64,000 bases of DNA from Nitrospirota bacterium (GCA_021810805.1 JAJZHW010000001.1:241159-305158); one strand, 5' to 3'; shown: positions 35,710 through 42,958, numbered from the stretch's first letter. The notes: generated from the sequence alone by a model not told the origin. Made by a program: numbers and translations.

Positions 35710-36180
35710 ATGATTCCCTTCATGCCGACCGTCACTCCCTTCCGCGTCCGTTATTCGGAAACCGATGCCCAGAAACGGGCCCACCACTCCCACTATCCGG
35801 TTTGGTTCGAGATGGGGCGGGCCGAGTATTGCCGGGCCATGGGCTTCGACTACCGGGCGATGGAGGAGGGGGGCGTCTTCCTTGTGGTGGCGAAGCTCGA
35901 GTGCCGCTATACCGGGAGCCTCCGCTACGACGATCTTGCCGCCATCGAGACCCGGTTGGTCCGGGTGGGCCGCCGCATCCTGGAGTTTTCCTACCGGGTG
36001 ACGGAGACCTCGTCGGGGGCGGTGGCCGCGTTGGGCTCAACGATCCTGGTCCCCGTGGACGAGGAGGGCCGCGTCGTGTCGATTCCCGAGGCCGTCCTCT
36101 CGCTCCTCACTCCCTGTGCCGAGGAGGAGCCGACGCCGGTTCCCTCCTTGTCAGAGACCTCACTTCCCTCAGGCGGATAG
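35710..36180 (+). CDS. 4HBT-family (YbgC-like) acyl-CoA thioesterase
   Basis: Hotdog-fold thioesterases hydrolyse acyl-CoA thioesters. The 156-residue product has the family start VRYSETDAQKRAHHSHYPVWFEMGR, with the catalytic-type Asp in SETDA, and EYCRAMGFDYRAMEEGG, VVAKLECRYTGSLRYDD and EFSYRVTE strands of the hotdog. ATG 35710 follows AGGGTGA. YbgC is often the first gene of tol-pal operons, but here the tol cluster lies 15 kb away. The stop codon lies inside the 5' acceptor stem of tRNA-Val, an unusual 10-base overlap. Confidence 0.85.
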   Translation: MIPFMPTVTPFRVRYSETDAQKRAHHSHYPVWFEMGRAEYCRAMGFDYRAMEEGGVFLVVAKLECRYTGSLRYDDLAAIETRLVRVGRRILEFSYRVTETSSGAVAALGSTILVPVDEEGRVVSIPEAVLSLLTPCAEEEPTPVPSLSETSLPSGG

Positions 36181-36246
36181 CTCAGTCGGTAGAGCGCAGC
36201 TCTTACACAGCTGTTGTCGCGGGTTCGATCCCCGCTCCGCCTACCA
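36171..36246 (+). tRNA. tRNA-Val (anticodon TAC)
   Basis: It folds as a complete cloverleaf: acceptor AGGCGGA/TCCGCCT, D stem GCTC/GAGC, anticodon stem CAGCT/AGCTG with loop CTTACAC (anticodon TAC), and T stem GCGGG/CCCGC with TTCGATC. The CCA is encoded. The 3' end is the attachment site of the integrated element to the right; the element repeat begins inside the T arm at 36233. Confidence 0.95.
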
Positions 36247-36262
36247 TCCTATGATTTTTCAC
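36233..36262 (+). repeat. Left attachment repeat
   Basis: Thirty bases starting CGCTCCGCCTACCATCC are identical to 43399-43428. The copy begins within the tRNA-Val T arm and runs past the CCA, as expected of a tyrosine-recombinase attachment site in a tRNA 3' end. Confidence 0.92.
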
Positions 36263-36290
36263 CGGCCGACAGCATCCAATATAAAACGAG

Positions 36291-36316
36291 AAGCCCGCGT
36301 AAAACCGGGCTTTTTT
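36291..36316 (+). terminator. Rho-independent terminator after tRNA-Val
   Basis: AAGCCCG and CGGGCTT form a 7-bp stem with an 8-base loop, followed by TTTTTT. It lies just inside the element, so the element supplies the terminator for the tRNA it occupies. Confidence 0.85.
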
Positions 36317-36370
36317 CATGTTTTCCTGTCTTCTTCCGTCCGATGGGGTCCATTGACAGCCTGGGGAATT

Positions 36371-36420
36371 GGGGGTATTTTTGGGGGTGCGATACCCCCA
36401 ACGGGGAGGCGATACCCCCA
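36371..36420. repeat. GGGGGTAT-type repeats near the left end of the element
   Basis: GGGGGTATTTTT is followed by GGGGGTGCGATACCCCC and GATACCCCCA. The same 12-base-period GGGGGTATCTTT pair occurs near the right end at 43317-43337, and scattered copies lie in the start of the integrase gene. These are candidate arm-type binding sites for the integrase or its excision partner. Confidence 0.5.
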
Positions 36421-36470
36421 GAATGCCCCCGATGGGCTAAAAGACATTGCTCCTCAGAAGTGGAGGCAAC

Positions 36471-37676
36471 ATGCTGACCGATACATCGATCCGGAACGCA
36501 AAGCCCAAGGAAAAGCCCTACAAACTTGCCGACAGCGGGGGGCTCTATCTCTTGGTTACTCCCAATGGCTCCCGATTGTGGCGGCTCAAATATCGGGTTG
36601 GGGGTATCGAGAAACTTCTTTCTTTTGGTTCATACCCCCAGGTGAGCCTCAAGGAAGCGAGAGACAAGGCATTTGAGGCCAAGCAAGGGCTCTTTTCGGG
36701 GATCGACCCATCCCAGGCGAAAAAAGCACAGAAGGCCAGCGCGTCCGGGGCCGATAGCTTTGAGGCGGTAGCGCGTGAATGGTTCGGGAAGTTTTCGACC
36801 GGATGGGCTCCTGGTCATGCGGAGCGCGTCATTCGGCTCCTGGAGCGGGATGTCTTCCCGTGGATCGGTCTTCGTCCCGTCCGGGAGATCACGGCTCCGG
36901 AATTGTTGGCCGTTCTCCGCCGAATCGAAGCGCGGGGGGCAGTCGATACGGCGCACCGCGCAAGACAGACGGCGGGGGCTGTCTTTCGGTATGCCGTCGC
37001 CACAGGAAGGGCCGAGCGCGATCCGTCCGGCGATCTTCGAGGAGCGATCCCCCCGGCGCGAGGCGGCCACATGGCGGCCGTCACCGACTCTCAGAAGCTC
37101 GGGGGGCTTCTCCGGGCCATTGATGCCTACGAGGGCGGCCTGATTGTCCGGTGCGCCCTCCGATTGGCTCCGCTTGTCTTCGTCCGTCCAGGGGAGCTCA
37201 GGGCGATGGAGTGGGCAGAAGTCAGCGTCGAGCGGGGGGAGTGGGTCATCCCCGGCCAGAAGATGAAGATGAAGCGCGAACATATTGTCCCGCTCTCCAA
37301 GCAGGCGCTCGAAATTCTCGAAGAGATCCGGCCCTTCACCGGGGCGGGGCGTTACGTCTTCCCAACCCCTACGTCCTCGAACCGGCCTCTTAGCGACATG
37401 GCACTTCTCACCGCCCTTCGTCGAATGGGAATCACGAAAGAAGAAGCGACGGTTCATGGATTCCGGGCCACGGCCTCATCGCTTCTGAACGCTCAGGGCT
37501 GGCCGTCGGATGTAATCGAGCGACAACTGGCCCATGTAGAGAAAAACCAGGTGCGGGCGGCCTACAATCGGCACGATTATCTCCCGGAACGCCGAAAGAT
37601 GATGCAGTCATGGAGTGATTATTTGGGGGAATTGAAAAGCGGGGCGGAAATCCTACCGTTTCGGAAGGTTGAATAA
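36471..37676 (+). CDS. P4-type tyrosine integrase
   Basis: This site-specific recombinase integrates the element at tRNA-Val. The 401-residue protein has the N-terminal DUF4102-type arm-binding domain (ADSGGLYLLVTPNGSRLWRLKYRVGG), a core-binding domain (about 95-190) and a catalytic domain with the first Arg in VRPGELRAMEW, HGFRATASS (His-x-x-Arg), a His in LAHVEKN, and the nucleophile in AAYNRHDY. All catalytic residues are present. ATG 36471 follows GGAGG. It is transcribed away from the tRNA, next to the left repeat, the usual position. Confidence 0.95.
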   Translation: MLTDTSIRNAKPKEKPYKLADSGGLYLLVTPNGSRLWRLKYRVGGIEKLLSFGSYPQVSLKEARDKAFEAKQGLFSGIDPSQAKKAQKASASGADSFEAVAREWFGKFSTGWAPGHAERVIRLLERDVFPWIGLRPVREITAPELLAVLRRIEARGAVDTAHRARQTAGAVFRYAVATGRAERDPSGDLRGAIPPARGGHMAAVTDSQKLGGLLRAIDAYEGGLIVRCALRLAPLVFVRPGELRAMEWAEVSVERGEWVIPGQKMKMKREHIVPLSKQALEILEEIRPFTGAGRYVFPTPTSSNRPLSDMALLTALRRMGITKEEATVHGFRATASSLLNAQGWPSDVIERQLAHVEKNQVRAAYNRHDYLPERRKMMQSWSDYLGELKSGAEILPFRKVE

Positions 37677-37692
37677 TTTTTCCAAAGGGGGC

Positions 37693-37721
37693 TTGACAAG
37701 TCCGTTTTTATCCGGTAAGTT
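37693..37721 (+). promoter_or_regulatory. Sigma70-like promoter for the alpA-primase operon
   Basis: TTGACA at 37693-37698 and TAAGTT at 37716-37721 are separated by 17 bases. The start would be near 37728, leaving a leader of about 200 bases that contains three ACCTCC repeats before alpA. Confidence 0.65.
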
Positions 37722-37764
37722 CCAAATAACACTAAGCCTCGGTTGCAACGTCTCATGGGGGGGG

Positions 37765-37891
37765 AACCTCCGGGACGCGACGCCGGGAACCACGCCTTCT
37801 CGCATCAGCCCGGCTATCGGGAGTAGACCTCCAGGGCGCGATTAGCTGATTCGAGATTGTATCCCACCGGGAGCCGACCTCCAGGGGAAAA
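37765..37891 (+). repeat. Three ACCTCC(A/G)GG repeats in the alpA leader
   Basis: Copies lie at 37765, 37826 and 37876. The last two are part of a 19-base direct repeat (CGGGAGnnGACCTCCAGGG, two mismatches) spaced 50 bases apart. CCTCCAGG is the exact complement of CCTGGAGG, the ribosome-binding region of alpA at 37919-37926, so the leader could mask alpA translation. As DNA, they could be protein-binding iterons. Confidence 0.55.
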
Positions 37892-37930
37892 GTGCAGACA
37901 CCAACGCATTTTTCCTTTCCTGGAGGCCGT

Positions 37931-38128
37931 ATGACAACGCACCAGATCCTTCGCCTACCGCAAGTCCTCGAAACTACTCGACTCTCTCGCTCAACAATCT
38001 ACAGTCTCATCCAAAAAGGCCAATTCCCTCGACCCGTCAAGCTCGGGGAGCGGGCGTCGGGTTGGCTGTTGTCCGAAATCTGCAGTTGGATTGAGTCGAG
38101 ACGAACCCTTTCTACCGTCAAGCAGTAG
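37931..38128 (+). CDS. AlpA-family HTH regulator / excisionase-like protein
   Basis: These 65 residues have the MerR-like AlpA fold: QILRLPQVLETTRLSRSTIYSLIQKGQFPRPVKLGERASGW, with a helix-turn-helix and the wing. AlpA proteins activate integrase genes or act as excisionases in satellites and P4-type elements. ATG 37931 has TGGAGG upstream; the track's longer start lies upstream of this ribosome site. It starts the operon that continues into the primase gene only 9 bases later. The repeat-rich leader suggests tight control. Confidence 0.88.
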   Translation: MTTHQILRLPQVLETTRLSRSTIYSLIQKGQFPRPVKLGERASGWLLSEICSWIESRRTLSTVKQ

Positions 38129-38137
38129 GAGGGGGGG

Positions 38138-40432
38138 ATGTCGACAAAAAAGGGGCGCCCCCTGACGAGGAGAGGCGCCCAAAGCGAACCGATCAAGGAA
38201 GATCATAGCACCGATCCAAGTGATTTCCTAGACCCTCAAGTTTCACCCGACGGAAAACGGCCCCCAAGAGAACCTCTGACGCCGGAGGCCCTGGGCCGAA
38301 TCGCCAAGACGCTCCCCAAGGGGCTGACGCCTTCCCACAAGGAAACTCTTCTTAAGTCGGGCCTCTCTGAAAAGGTCATCGCGGAGTCGGGTTACTTCTC
38401 CGTTTCCGCCGATGATATCAAGAAATTCAACCTCTCCTCGTCCCACGGCCCCGCCCTCGGGATGCCCTACCGGAACCGGGGCGGCCAGGTGGTGCAGGTT
38501 GACCTCCGGTTCGACGCTCCCATCCCCGACCCCGAACGCCCCGGAAAAAAGATCCGTTATTTAAGCCCCCCAGGGCTCCCCAAGGTTTGCGATTGGCCCC
38601 AACGGGAGCCATCGGAGGGAGACGCGATCTTCCTTGTCGAAGGCAAGAAGAAGTCCGACGCGGCCCGATCCCTGGGGCTCTTCGCCATTGCCCTCCCTGG
38701 TATTTATGGCCTCGGGAAGCGGGCCAAGGAAGCCCGGCGCGACTTCGAGGCATTCCCTTGGGAGGATCGGGAGATCGTCGTTGTCTTCGATACCGAGACG
38801 AAACCGAAGACGAAGGCCGCAGTCGAGAAGTCCCGGACGTTCACTTGCGAATACCTGGCCTCCCTCGGGGCCGTTCCGAAGGTTGCCACTCTCCCGGAGC
38901 CAGAAGGGCCGGATGGAAAGATGGGTCTTGATGATTTCTTCGTTCAGGGAGGAACGAAGGAAGACCTTTTCTCCCTGATTGAAGACCCGGCCCCGGACTG
39001 GAAGACGCGCCTCGTTCTCACCGATACCGGAGGCGTTCGGGTCAACGTCTTCAACCTTTCCCTCGTCCTCGCCAATGATCCCGACTTCGACAAATTCAAG
39101 AGAACCCGCTTCAACGACCTGACGAAGCGCCTGGAGCTTCCAGACGGAACCCCCATCGACACACCAACCTTGACCGAGCTCGCCGGAGATATTGAGGGGG
39201 CCTACAAAACTTCCCTTGTCCAAATTGACACCATTCAACGGGTTCTGGAACTTATCGGCGTGCAACGCCGATTCCACCCGATCCGGGACTGGCTCGAAGC
39301 CCTCCCGCCTTGGGACCGAACCCCCCGGATTGCGGGGTTTTTCCCGACGTACTACGGAGCCAAGGATTCCGTCTTCGTCCGGGCCGTGGGAAAGAATTTC
39401 ATGATCGCCACCGTTGCCCGAATCTTCTCTCCCGGCTGTAAACATGACCATGTTGTGGTCCTCGAAGGTCCCCAGGGGATCGGCAAGAGCACCTCAATTC
39501 AAACCCTCTTCGGGACCGAGTGGGCCACGACCGCAAGGGCCGACATTTCCTCGAAGGACTTCATCAGTGGGATTCTTGGCTTTTGGGCCATCGAGCTCTC
39601 GGAGCTTTCCTCTCTCCGTCGCTCCCAGGTCGAGTCGATCAAGGCCGCCATCAGCGCCACAGAAGACGACGTTCGCCTTCCTTATCGCCGGGACACGAAG
39701 CGATATCCTCGCCAATGCGTTTTTATTGCGTCCACCAATGAGGATTCCTACCTCCAGGACCGGACGGGAAACCGTCGCTTCTGGCCCATCCGGTGTTCGA
39801 GCGTCGATCTCGACGGCCTCGCTCGGGACCGGGAGCAACTCTTTGCCGAAGCCCTCTTCAGGTTCCGGGGCGGAGAGACTTGGTGGGTGGTTCCCGTCGA
39901 AGAGGCTCGACAAGAGCAGGAATCCCGCGTCCAGGTGGACGCCTGGGAAGAGCTCATCAGACCTTGGCTCCTGAACAAGTGGGAGGTGACCCCGAACGAA
40001 ATTTTTGAATATCTAGAGATCGATCGCTCCCGACGAGGGCATAGCGAATCAATCCGCTTGGGGATGGTCATGAGGGGGCTTGGGTGGGTGAAAAAGCGCG
40101 TCAGAAAGTCTCACGGGCTGGAATGGATTTTTGTTCCGGTCTCCAACACCGGAACAACACCGGAACACACCGGAACATCCAATGTTGACGGGTTTGTTCC
40201 AAGTGTTCCGGTCGAAAACACTCAACATTTTAAGGAGGAAAAAAACATTATCAATACGTGCACACATGATTTTATGTATATGGGGAAAGAGAAGGGCATT
40301 CAGACCGGAACACCGGAACAACCTAGTACTGACGGGCTGTTCCGATGTGTTCCGGACCTGTTCCGGTCTCCAACACCGGAACACCCCCCGAAGCCCACAA
40401 TCACCCTCACCCCGGAGGACTTCGAGGAATGA
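38138..40432 (+). CDS. DUF3854 / VapE primase-helicase
   Basis: A replication protein that combines a Toprim-like primase domain with an SF3-like VapE ATPase. The 764-residue protein has a DUF3854 domain (about 60-280, with FLVEGKKKSDA and VVVFDTET as Toprim acidic residues). The VapE domain (about 350-600) has Walker A LEGPQGIGKST, Walker B FWAIELSELSSL and the IASTNEDSYLQDRTGNRRFWP sensor motif. From about residue 665 the tail is low-complexity (SNTGTTPEHTGT-like) because the DNA there carries an origin-like repeat array. ATG 38138 has AGGAGG upstream. The TGA overlaps the next gene (ATGA). Confidence 0.92.
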   Translation: MSTKKGRPLTRRGAQSEPIKEDHSTDPSDFLDPQVSPDGKRPPREPLTPEALGRIAKTLPKGLTPSHKETLLKSGLSEKVIAESGYFSVSADDIKKFNLSSSHGPALGMPYRNRGGQVVQVDLRFDAPIPDPERPGKKIRYLSPPGLPKVCDWPQREPSEGDAIFLVEGKKKSDAARSLGLFAIALPGIYGLGKRAKEARRDFEAFPWEDREIVVVFDTETKPKTKAAVEKSRTFTCEYLASLGAVPKVATLPEPEGPDGKMGLDDFFVQGGTKEDLFSLIEDPAPDWKTRLVLTDTGGVRVNVFNLSLVLANDPDFDKFKRTRFNDLTKRLELPDGTPIDTPTLTELAGDIEGAYKTSLVQIDTIQRVLELIGVQRRFHPIRDWLEALPPWDRTPRIAGFFPTYYGAKDSVFVRAVGKNFMIATVARIFSPGCKHDHVVVLEGPQGIGKSTSIQTLFGTEWATTARADISSKDFISGILGFWAIELSELSSLRRSQVESIKAAISATEDDVRLPYRRDTKRYPRQCVFIASTNEDSYLQDRTGNRRFWPIRCSSVDLDGLARDREQLFAEALFRFRGGETWWVVPVEEARQEQESRVQVDAWEELIRPWLLNKWEVTPNEIFEYLEIDRSRRGHSESIRLGMVMRGLGWVKKRVRKSHGLEWIFVPVSNTGTTPEHTGTSNVDGFVPSVPVENTQHFKEEKNIINTCTHDFMYMGKEKGIQTGTPEQPSTDGLFRCVPDLFRSPTPEHPPKPTITLTPEDFEE
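40132..40383. repeat. Iteron-like CCGGAACA array with AT-rich core, putative origin
   Basis: Ten exact copies of CCGGAACA or its complement TGTTCCGG, plus two near-copies, lie in 252 bases in two clusters (40132-40211 and 40305-40383). A 25-base segment is repeated exactly at 40132 and 40359. The clusters flank an AT-rich stretch (about 40212-40300). All of it is inside the 3' end of the primase gene. The layout resembles replication origins recognised by a primase-helicase. Confidence 0.7.
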
Positions 40433-40866
40433 AAGCCTTGATTATCGAAGACTTCGCAACGAAGACGGGAAAGATTCTCAGGATTGGGGATGTGGTCGAG
40501 TCGGGAGACGGGGGGATCATTCACCGCCTTATACGGGGGGGGAGAGCCCGGCTCCTTCCCTCCGGGACGCACGGGGATGCCCCTTCCTGCCCCGATGAGG
40601 GGTCGAGTGAGGCTCCCCTACCCCGAGGGGATGAAACGCCCCTTCCGGCCCGGTTTAAGGCCGGGGATCGTGTCCGGTTCGTTTATAAGCGGGCTCTCGA
40701 CGCTCTGGAGGGCGTCGTCTTGGAGGCGAAGTGGCATCCCGCCCCGGTCAGTCGGTGGTGGTTCAGGGTCGAGACTGGAGGATCAAAAATTTGGACGAGC
40801 GAATCTCATGTCCAGGCCGCGCCCGGCGGTTCCGGGTCATCGAACAATGAAGGAGGTCACCAATGA
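40429..40866 (+). CDS. Element protein of unknown function (145 aa)
   Basis: ATG 40429 overlaps the primase stop (ATGA), and the 3' end overlaps the next gene by 4 bases, so it is translated as part of the same operon. The protein has two beta-rich segments, KALIIEDFATKTGKILRIGDVVESG at the N-terminus and FKAGDRVRFVYKRALDALEGVVLEAKWHP in the second half. The latter resembles a small SH3-like or phage barrel. A Pro/Gly/Asp linker joins them. No family is recognised. Confidence 0.65.
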   Translation: MKALIIEDFATKTGKILRIGDVVESGDGGIIHRLIRGGRARLLPSGTHGDAPSCPDEGSSEAPLPRGDETPLPARFKAGDRVRFVYKRALDALEGVVLEAKWHPAPVSRWWFRVETGGSKIWTSESHVQAAPGGSGSSNNEGGHQ

Positions 40867-41150
40867 AGCACGTCATTTTGAGTGAGGATCGAAACGGGAC
40901 CGGGACCATCGCCCGAGTCTGTCGGAGGCCTGATGGAAGCTATGCCGTCGAGCTCGTCGCGTACGACTTAATGGGGCGGTTGGGCGTCCAAACCATTATT
41001 GCCGATGGATGGTCCGTCGACCTTCTCCGCCACGCCCTGGTGGATTCGTGGGAATCGGAGTCCGACTTGATCGCCCGCGGGGGGGGCCGAGCGGGAGCGC
41101 GCCTGGCTCCAGACGCTCCCGGACGAAGAGGCGCGGGCCTTGGGAATTGA
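40863..41150 (+). CDS. Small element protein, probably frameshifted at a G8 run
   Basis: ATG 40863 is preceded by a strong GAAGGAGGT. The first 71 codons read as a compact beta-rich protein (HVILSEDRNGTGTIARVCRRPDG...). At a run of eight G (41079-41086) the annotated frame turns into GGGRAGARLAPDAPG to a stop at 41150. With seven G the frame would read AERERAWLQTLPDEEARALG and end at TGA 41155-41157, overlapping the next ATG. That ending looks much more protein-like, so this is probably a sequencing error, a mutation or a slippage site. Confidence 0.6.
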   Translation: MKHVILSEDRNGTGTIARVCRRPDGSYAVELVAYDLMGRLGVQTIIADGWSVDLLRHALVDSWESESDLIARGGGRAGARLAPDAPGRRGAGLGN

Positions 41151-41153
41151 AAA

Positions 41154-41231
41154 ATGATGTGGCTGGAGCAGGCGCTCTTTACTCTCGGGTTGATCGGATG
41201 GACGGCGGCATTTTGGGGGCGACGGATCTAG
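41154..41231 (+). CDS. Putative 25-residue membrane microprotein
   Basis: ATGATG at 41154-41159 overlaps the TGA that would end the preceding gene if its G8 run were corrected to G7, giving a classic coupled start. The product is almost all hydrophobic (LFTLGLIGWTAAFWG) with an acidic residue before and two Arg after the span. There is no strong ribosome site of its own. It is too short for the ORF track. Confidence 0.4.
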   Translation: MMWLEQALFTLGLIGWTAAFWGRRI

Positions 41232-41347
41232 TCCCCCCGTCAAGAGGCTGACGGTTTACATAAGGTAACTTATTTGCGGTTTTCCAGGGGGGAATTCTCC
41301 CCCCGCCGAACCGGACGGAATCCGGGCATTGGATTGGAGGAGAAAAG
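41232..41347. other. Structured spacer within the element
   Basis: The spacer has GGGGGGA-att-CTCCCCCC near 41287-41304 and a second hairpin CCGGA-cggaa-TCCGG, with GGAGGAG just before the next gene. It could be a processing or weak termination site. Confidence 0.3.
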
Positions 41348-41539
41348 ATGCGGCTTCTAAAAACTGAAACGGGGTTCAAGCTCGAAAACGGGGGGCGCTC
41401 CCTGGAGCTGACCAAGACCGACATGGCGAAGATCAGGGCGCGGGTGGCGGGCCTCCAGGCGTTGAACAGCAACGTCAGCCACGACAATGCGTATCGTCAA
41501 GTTCTCAGTGAAATCTTAACCGAAGGGAGTCACAAATGA
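41348..41539 (+). CDS. Small element protein (63 aa)
   Basis: ATG 41348 has GGAGGAG upstream. The protein starts with a beta hairpin (LLKTETGFKLENGGRSLEL) and then a long basic helix (TKTDMAKIRARVAGLQAL). No family is recognised. The stop overlaps the next ATG by 4 bases. Confidence 0.6.
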   Translation: MRLLKTETGFKLENGGRSLELTKTDMAKIRARVAGLQALNSNVSHDNAYRQVLSEILTEGSHK

Positions 41540-42096
41540 AAGCACAATTCGTCAAGACGCTTGGCAACGGAGAACCAAATCCCTACTTTGTAATCGCGCA
41601 GCGAGCTCTCGAAGAGATTGGCGGGGCCGGACGGCTCTCCCTCGAAGACCTCCGGGAGCGTTGCGGGAAGCCCCACATGGACATTCTCATTCCGGCGCTC
41701 AAGACGCTCATTGAATCCCAGGATGTTCTCAAGATCGTCGAAGGCGATAAGGTGTTTCTCGAGCTATTCACCCAAGATCGCGGCGAAGAACCGAGAGGCG
41801 CTCAATTGGTGCTAGAAACGTTGGTTCACTTCGGAATCTCTCCAAAACATGCCCAGGAGGTCCCGGTTCGCTTCGGGTCGATCATCAACCGGCTCACTGT
41901 TCCGGAGATCGAGGAGGCCGTCGAATGGCTCGTCGATCACAAGGTCATCGAGCGAGGCCGCGGGCATTCAGCTTTCAAGGCGGGTCCGCGTTGGAATGAG
42001 TTTGCAGGCGACATGCGGCCCTGGAGCATTTCCTTGGGGGCCGAGGGGGAATTTCTGAAAAGGCGCAGCTTGTCTCCAACCACGCAGGCCGACTAA
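41536..42096 (+). CDS. Element protein with winged-helix-like segments (186 aa)
   Basis: Coupled by an ATGA overlap to the preceding small gene. Two stretches look like winged-helix units: YFVIAQRALEEIGGAGRLSLEDLRERCGKPHMDILIPALKTLIESQDVLKIV, and a second around VPVRFGSIINRLTVPEIEEAVEWLVDHKVIERG. This suggests a DNA-binding regulator, but no known family is recognised. The end is followed by a GGGAGG...CCTCCC hairpin at 42098. Confidence 0.65.
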   Translation: MKAQFVKTLGNGEPNPYFVIAQRALEEIGGAGRLSLEDLRERCGKPHMDILIPALKTLIESQDVLKIVEGDKVFLELFTQDRGEEPRGAQLVLETLVHFGISPKHAQEVPVRFGSIINRLTVPEIEEAVEWLVDHKVIERGRGHSAFKAGPRWNEFAGDMRPWSISLGAEGEFLKRRSLSPTTQAD

Positions 42097-42097
42097 G

Positions 42098-42120
42098 GGA
42101 GGGGGGGGCTTCCTCCTCCC
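42098..42120 (+). terminator. Possible terminator hairpin
   Basis: GGGAGG and CCTCCC flank a short loop and are followed by ATTGTTT. The stem is strong but the T-run is short. Confidence 0.4.
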
Positions 42121-42149
42121 ATTGTTTCAGAATAGATCAGGTGGGAGTG

Positions 42150-42184
42150 GCATGAAACATGCAATAATAATGCAAAATTCATGC
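42150..42184. promoter_or_regulatory. Inverted repeat upstream of the small-terminase-like gene
   Basis: GCATGAA (42150-42156) and TTCATGC (42178-42184) are exact inverted copies around an AT-rich centre (ACATGCAATAATAATGC), just upstream of the gene at 42218. This is the layout of an operator over a promoter. Confidence 0.45.
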
Positions 42185-42217
42185 GGTGGGGAAATACTTC
42201 AAAAAGGAGACGAAAAA

Positions 42218-42559
42218 ATGGCATTAAGTGGGGATCACAACAAAATACAGGTGTCTACAGCCAAGCGGCTCCCCCCGAACGCGGGAAAAGGCCGGAAAAA
42301 AGGCGTTCCGAACAAGACAACCCGGACGTTGAGGGAGGCGCTTCTGGCCTCCTTCGAGACGCTCGGGGGCGAGGCATGGCTGGTTTCCCTTGCTGAATCC
42401 GACCCCAAGGCGTATGCGGGCCTTCTGGGTCGGCTGATTCCTTCAGAGGTCAGCGGCCACGTCCAAACGATAGGCACGAATCCAATTGTGCACCTCCACA
42501 TCTCCGACGACCCGACTATCCCGGAACCGGCCTTGACTGGTCGGTTCGGAGACCTCTGA
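42218..42559 (+). CDS. Small-terminase/DUF5681-like protein
   Basis: The 113-residue product starts at ATG 42218 after AAGGAG; the track's longer start is not supported. It has the KGRKKGVPNKTTRTLREALLASFE pattern and AWLVSLAESDPKAYAGLLGRLIPSEV, a set seen in phage small-terminase-associated and DUF5681 proteins that contain a basic leader and a helical domain. The tail is Pro-rich. In phage satellites a small terminase redirects helper packaging, so if this assignment holds it supports the satellite reading. The family call is by pattern only. Confidence 0.55.
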   Translation: MALSGDHNKIQVSTAKRLPPNAGKGRKKGVPNKTTRTLREALLASFETLGGEAWLVSLAESDPKAYAGLLGRLIPSEVSGHVQTIGTNPIVHLHISDDPTIPEPALTGRFGDL

Positions 42560-42631
42560 CCCCCCGGCCTCTCCCCCCAGGGGGCCACATTCCCCCGCTC
42601 CACGTCCCGCCCCCATGCCCCTTGCCATCAC

Positions 42632-42650
42632 GGAAGGGGCCTTCCTTTTC
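42632..42650. terminator. Weak hairpin between convergent genes
   Basis: GGAAGG-GG-CCTTCC followed by TTTTCC lies between the small-terminase-like gene and the end of the minus-strand regulator. It could act for the + strand. The loop is very tight. Confidence 0.3.
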
Positions 42651-42654
42651 CATT

Positions 42655-42696
42655 GTCACTAGTGACGGCCCTCCCCTTACCTTAGTTACACGTCAC
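42655..42696. promoter_or_regulatory. Two palindromes at the 3' side of the RHH gene
   Basis: GTCACTAGTGAC at 42655-42666 is a perfect palindrome. GTTACACGTCAC at 42685-42696 matches the operators in front of the gene with one arm mismatch and overlaps its stop codon. Confidence 0.5.
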
Positions 42697-42935
42697 GGCA
42701 AGGCCATATAGCGCGCCCGCCCTTCCTCGTCGTCCGGCAGGCTCCGAATGAGGGCGAGGTCCGCTTCCTCGATCAGGTGAAGAATCGTCTCCCGTCGAGT
42801 CTTCCCCCAATGACGCATGAGGCGGTGGAGGGCCAGGTCGGCCCCGTCGTCGAGAACCACCGAGAGGCCCTTCCCCCCGTCGCCTTTCCTTTTCCGTCGA
42901 TACTGCGCCTGTCGTTCCTTGTTCGTCATCGCCAT
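42693..42935 (-). CDS. Ribbon-helix-helix regulator
   Basis: The 80-residue protein has a basic N-terminus (TNKERQAQYRRKRKG) and an RHH core: strand LSVVLDDG, helix ADLALHRLMRHW, then GKTRRETILHLIEEADLAL. The ATG at 42935 has GGAGG seven bases upstream on the minus strand. It is transcribed towards the other element genes. Palindromes GTTAC-nn-GTAAC lie in its promoter, with further copies near the stop, so it is probably autoregulated and may be the element's repressor. Confidence 0.75.
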   Translation of the reverse strand: MAMTNKERQAQYRRKRKGDGGKGLSVVLDDGADLALHRLMRHWGKTRRETILHLIEEADLALIRSLPDDEEGRARYMALP

Positions 42936-42958
42936 GGTTTCCTCCGGGTCAAGGGTCT

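Noticed and set aside
41009-41251. 80-codon + strand ORF overlapping the G8 region
   Set aside because: It is the third frame of the G-rich stretch; the microprotein and corrected frame explain the region better.
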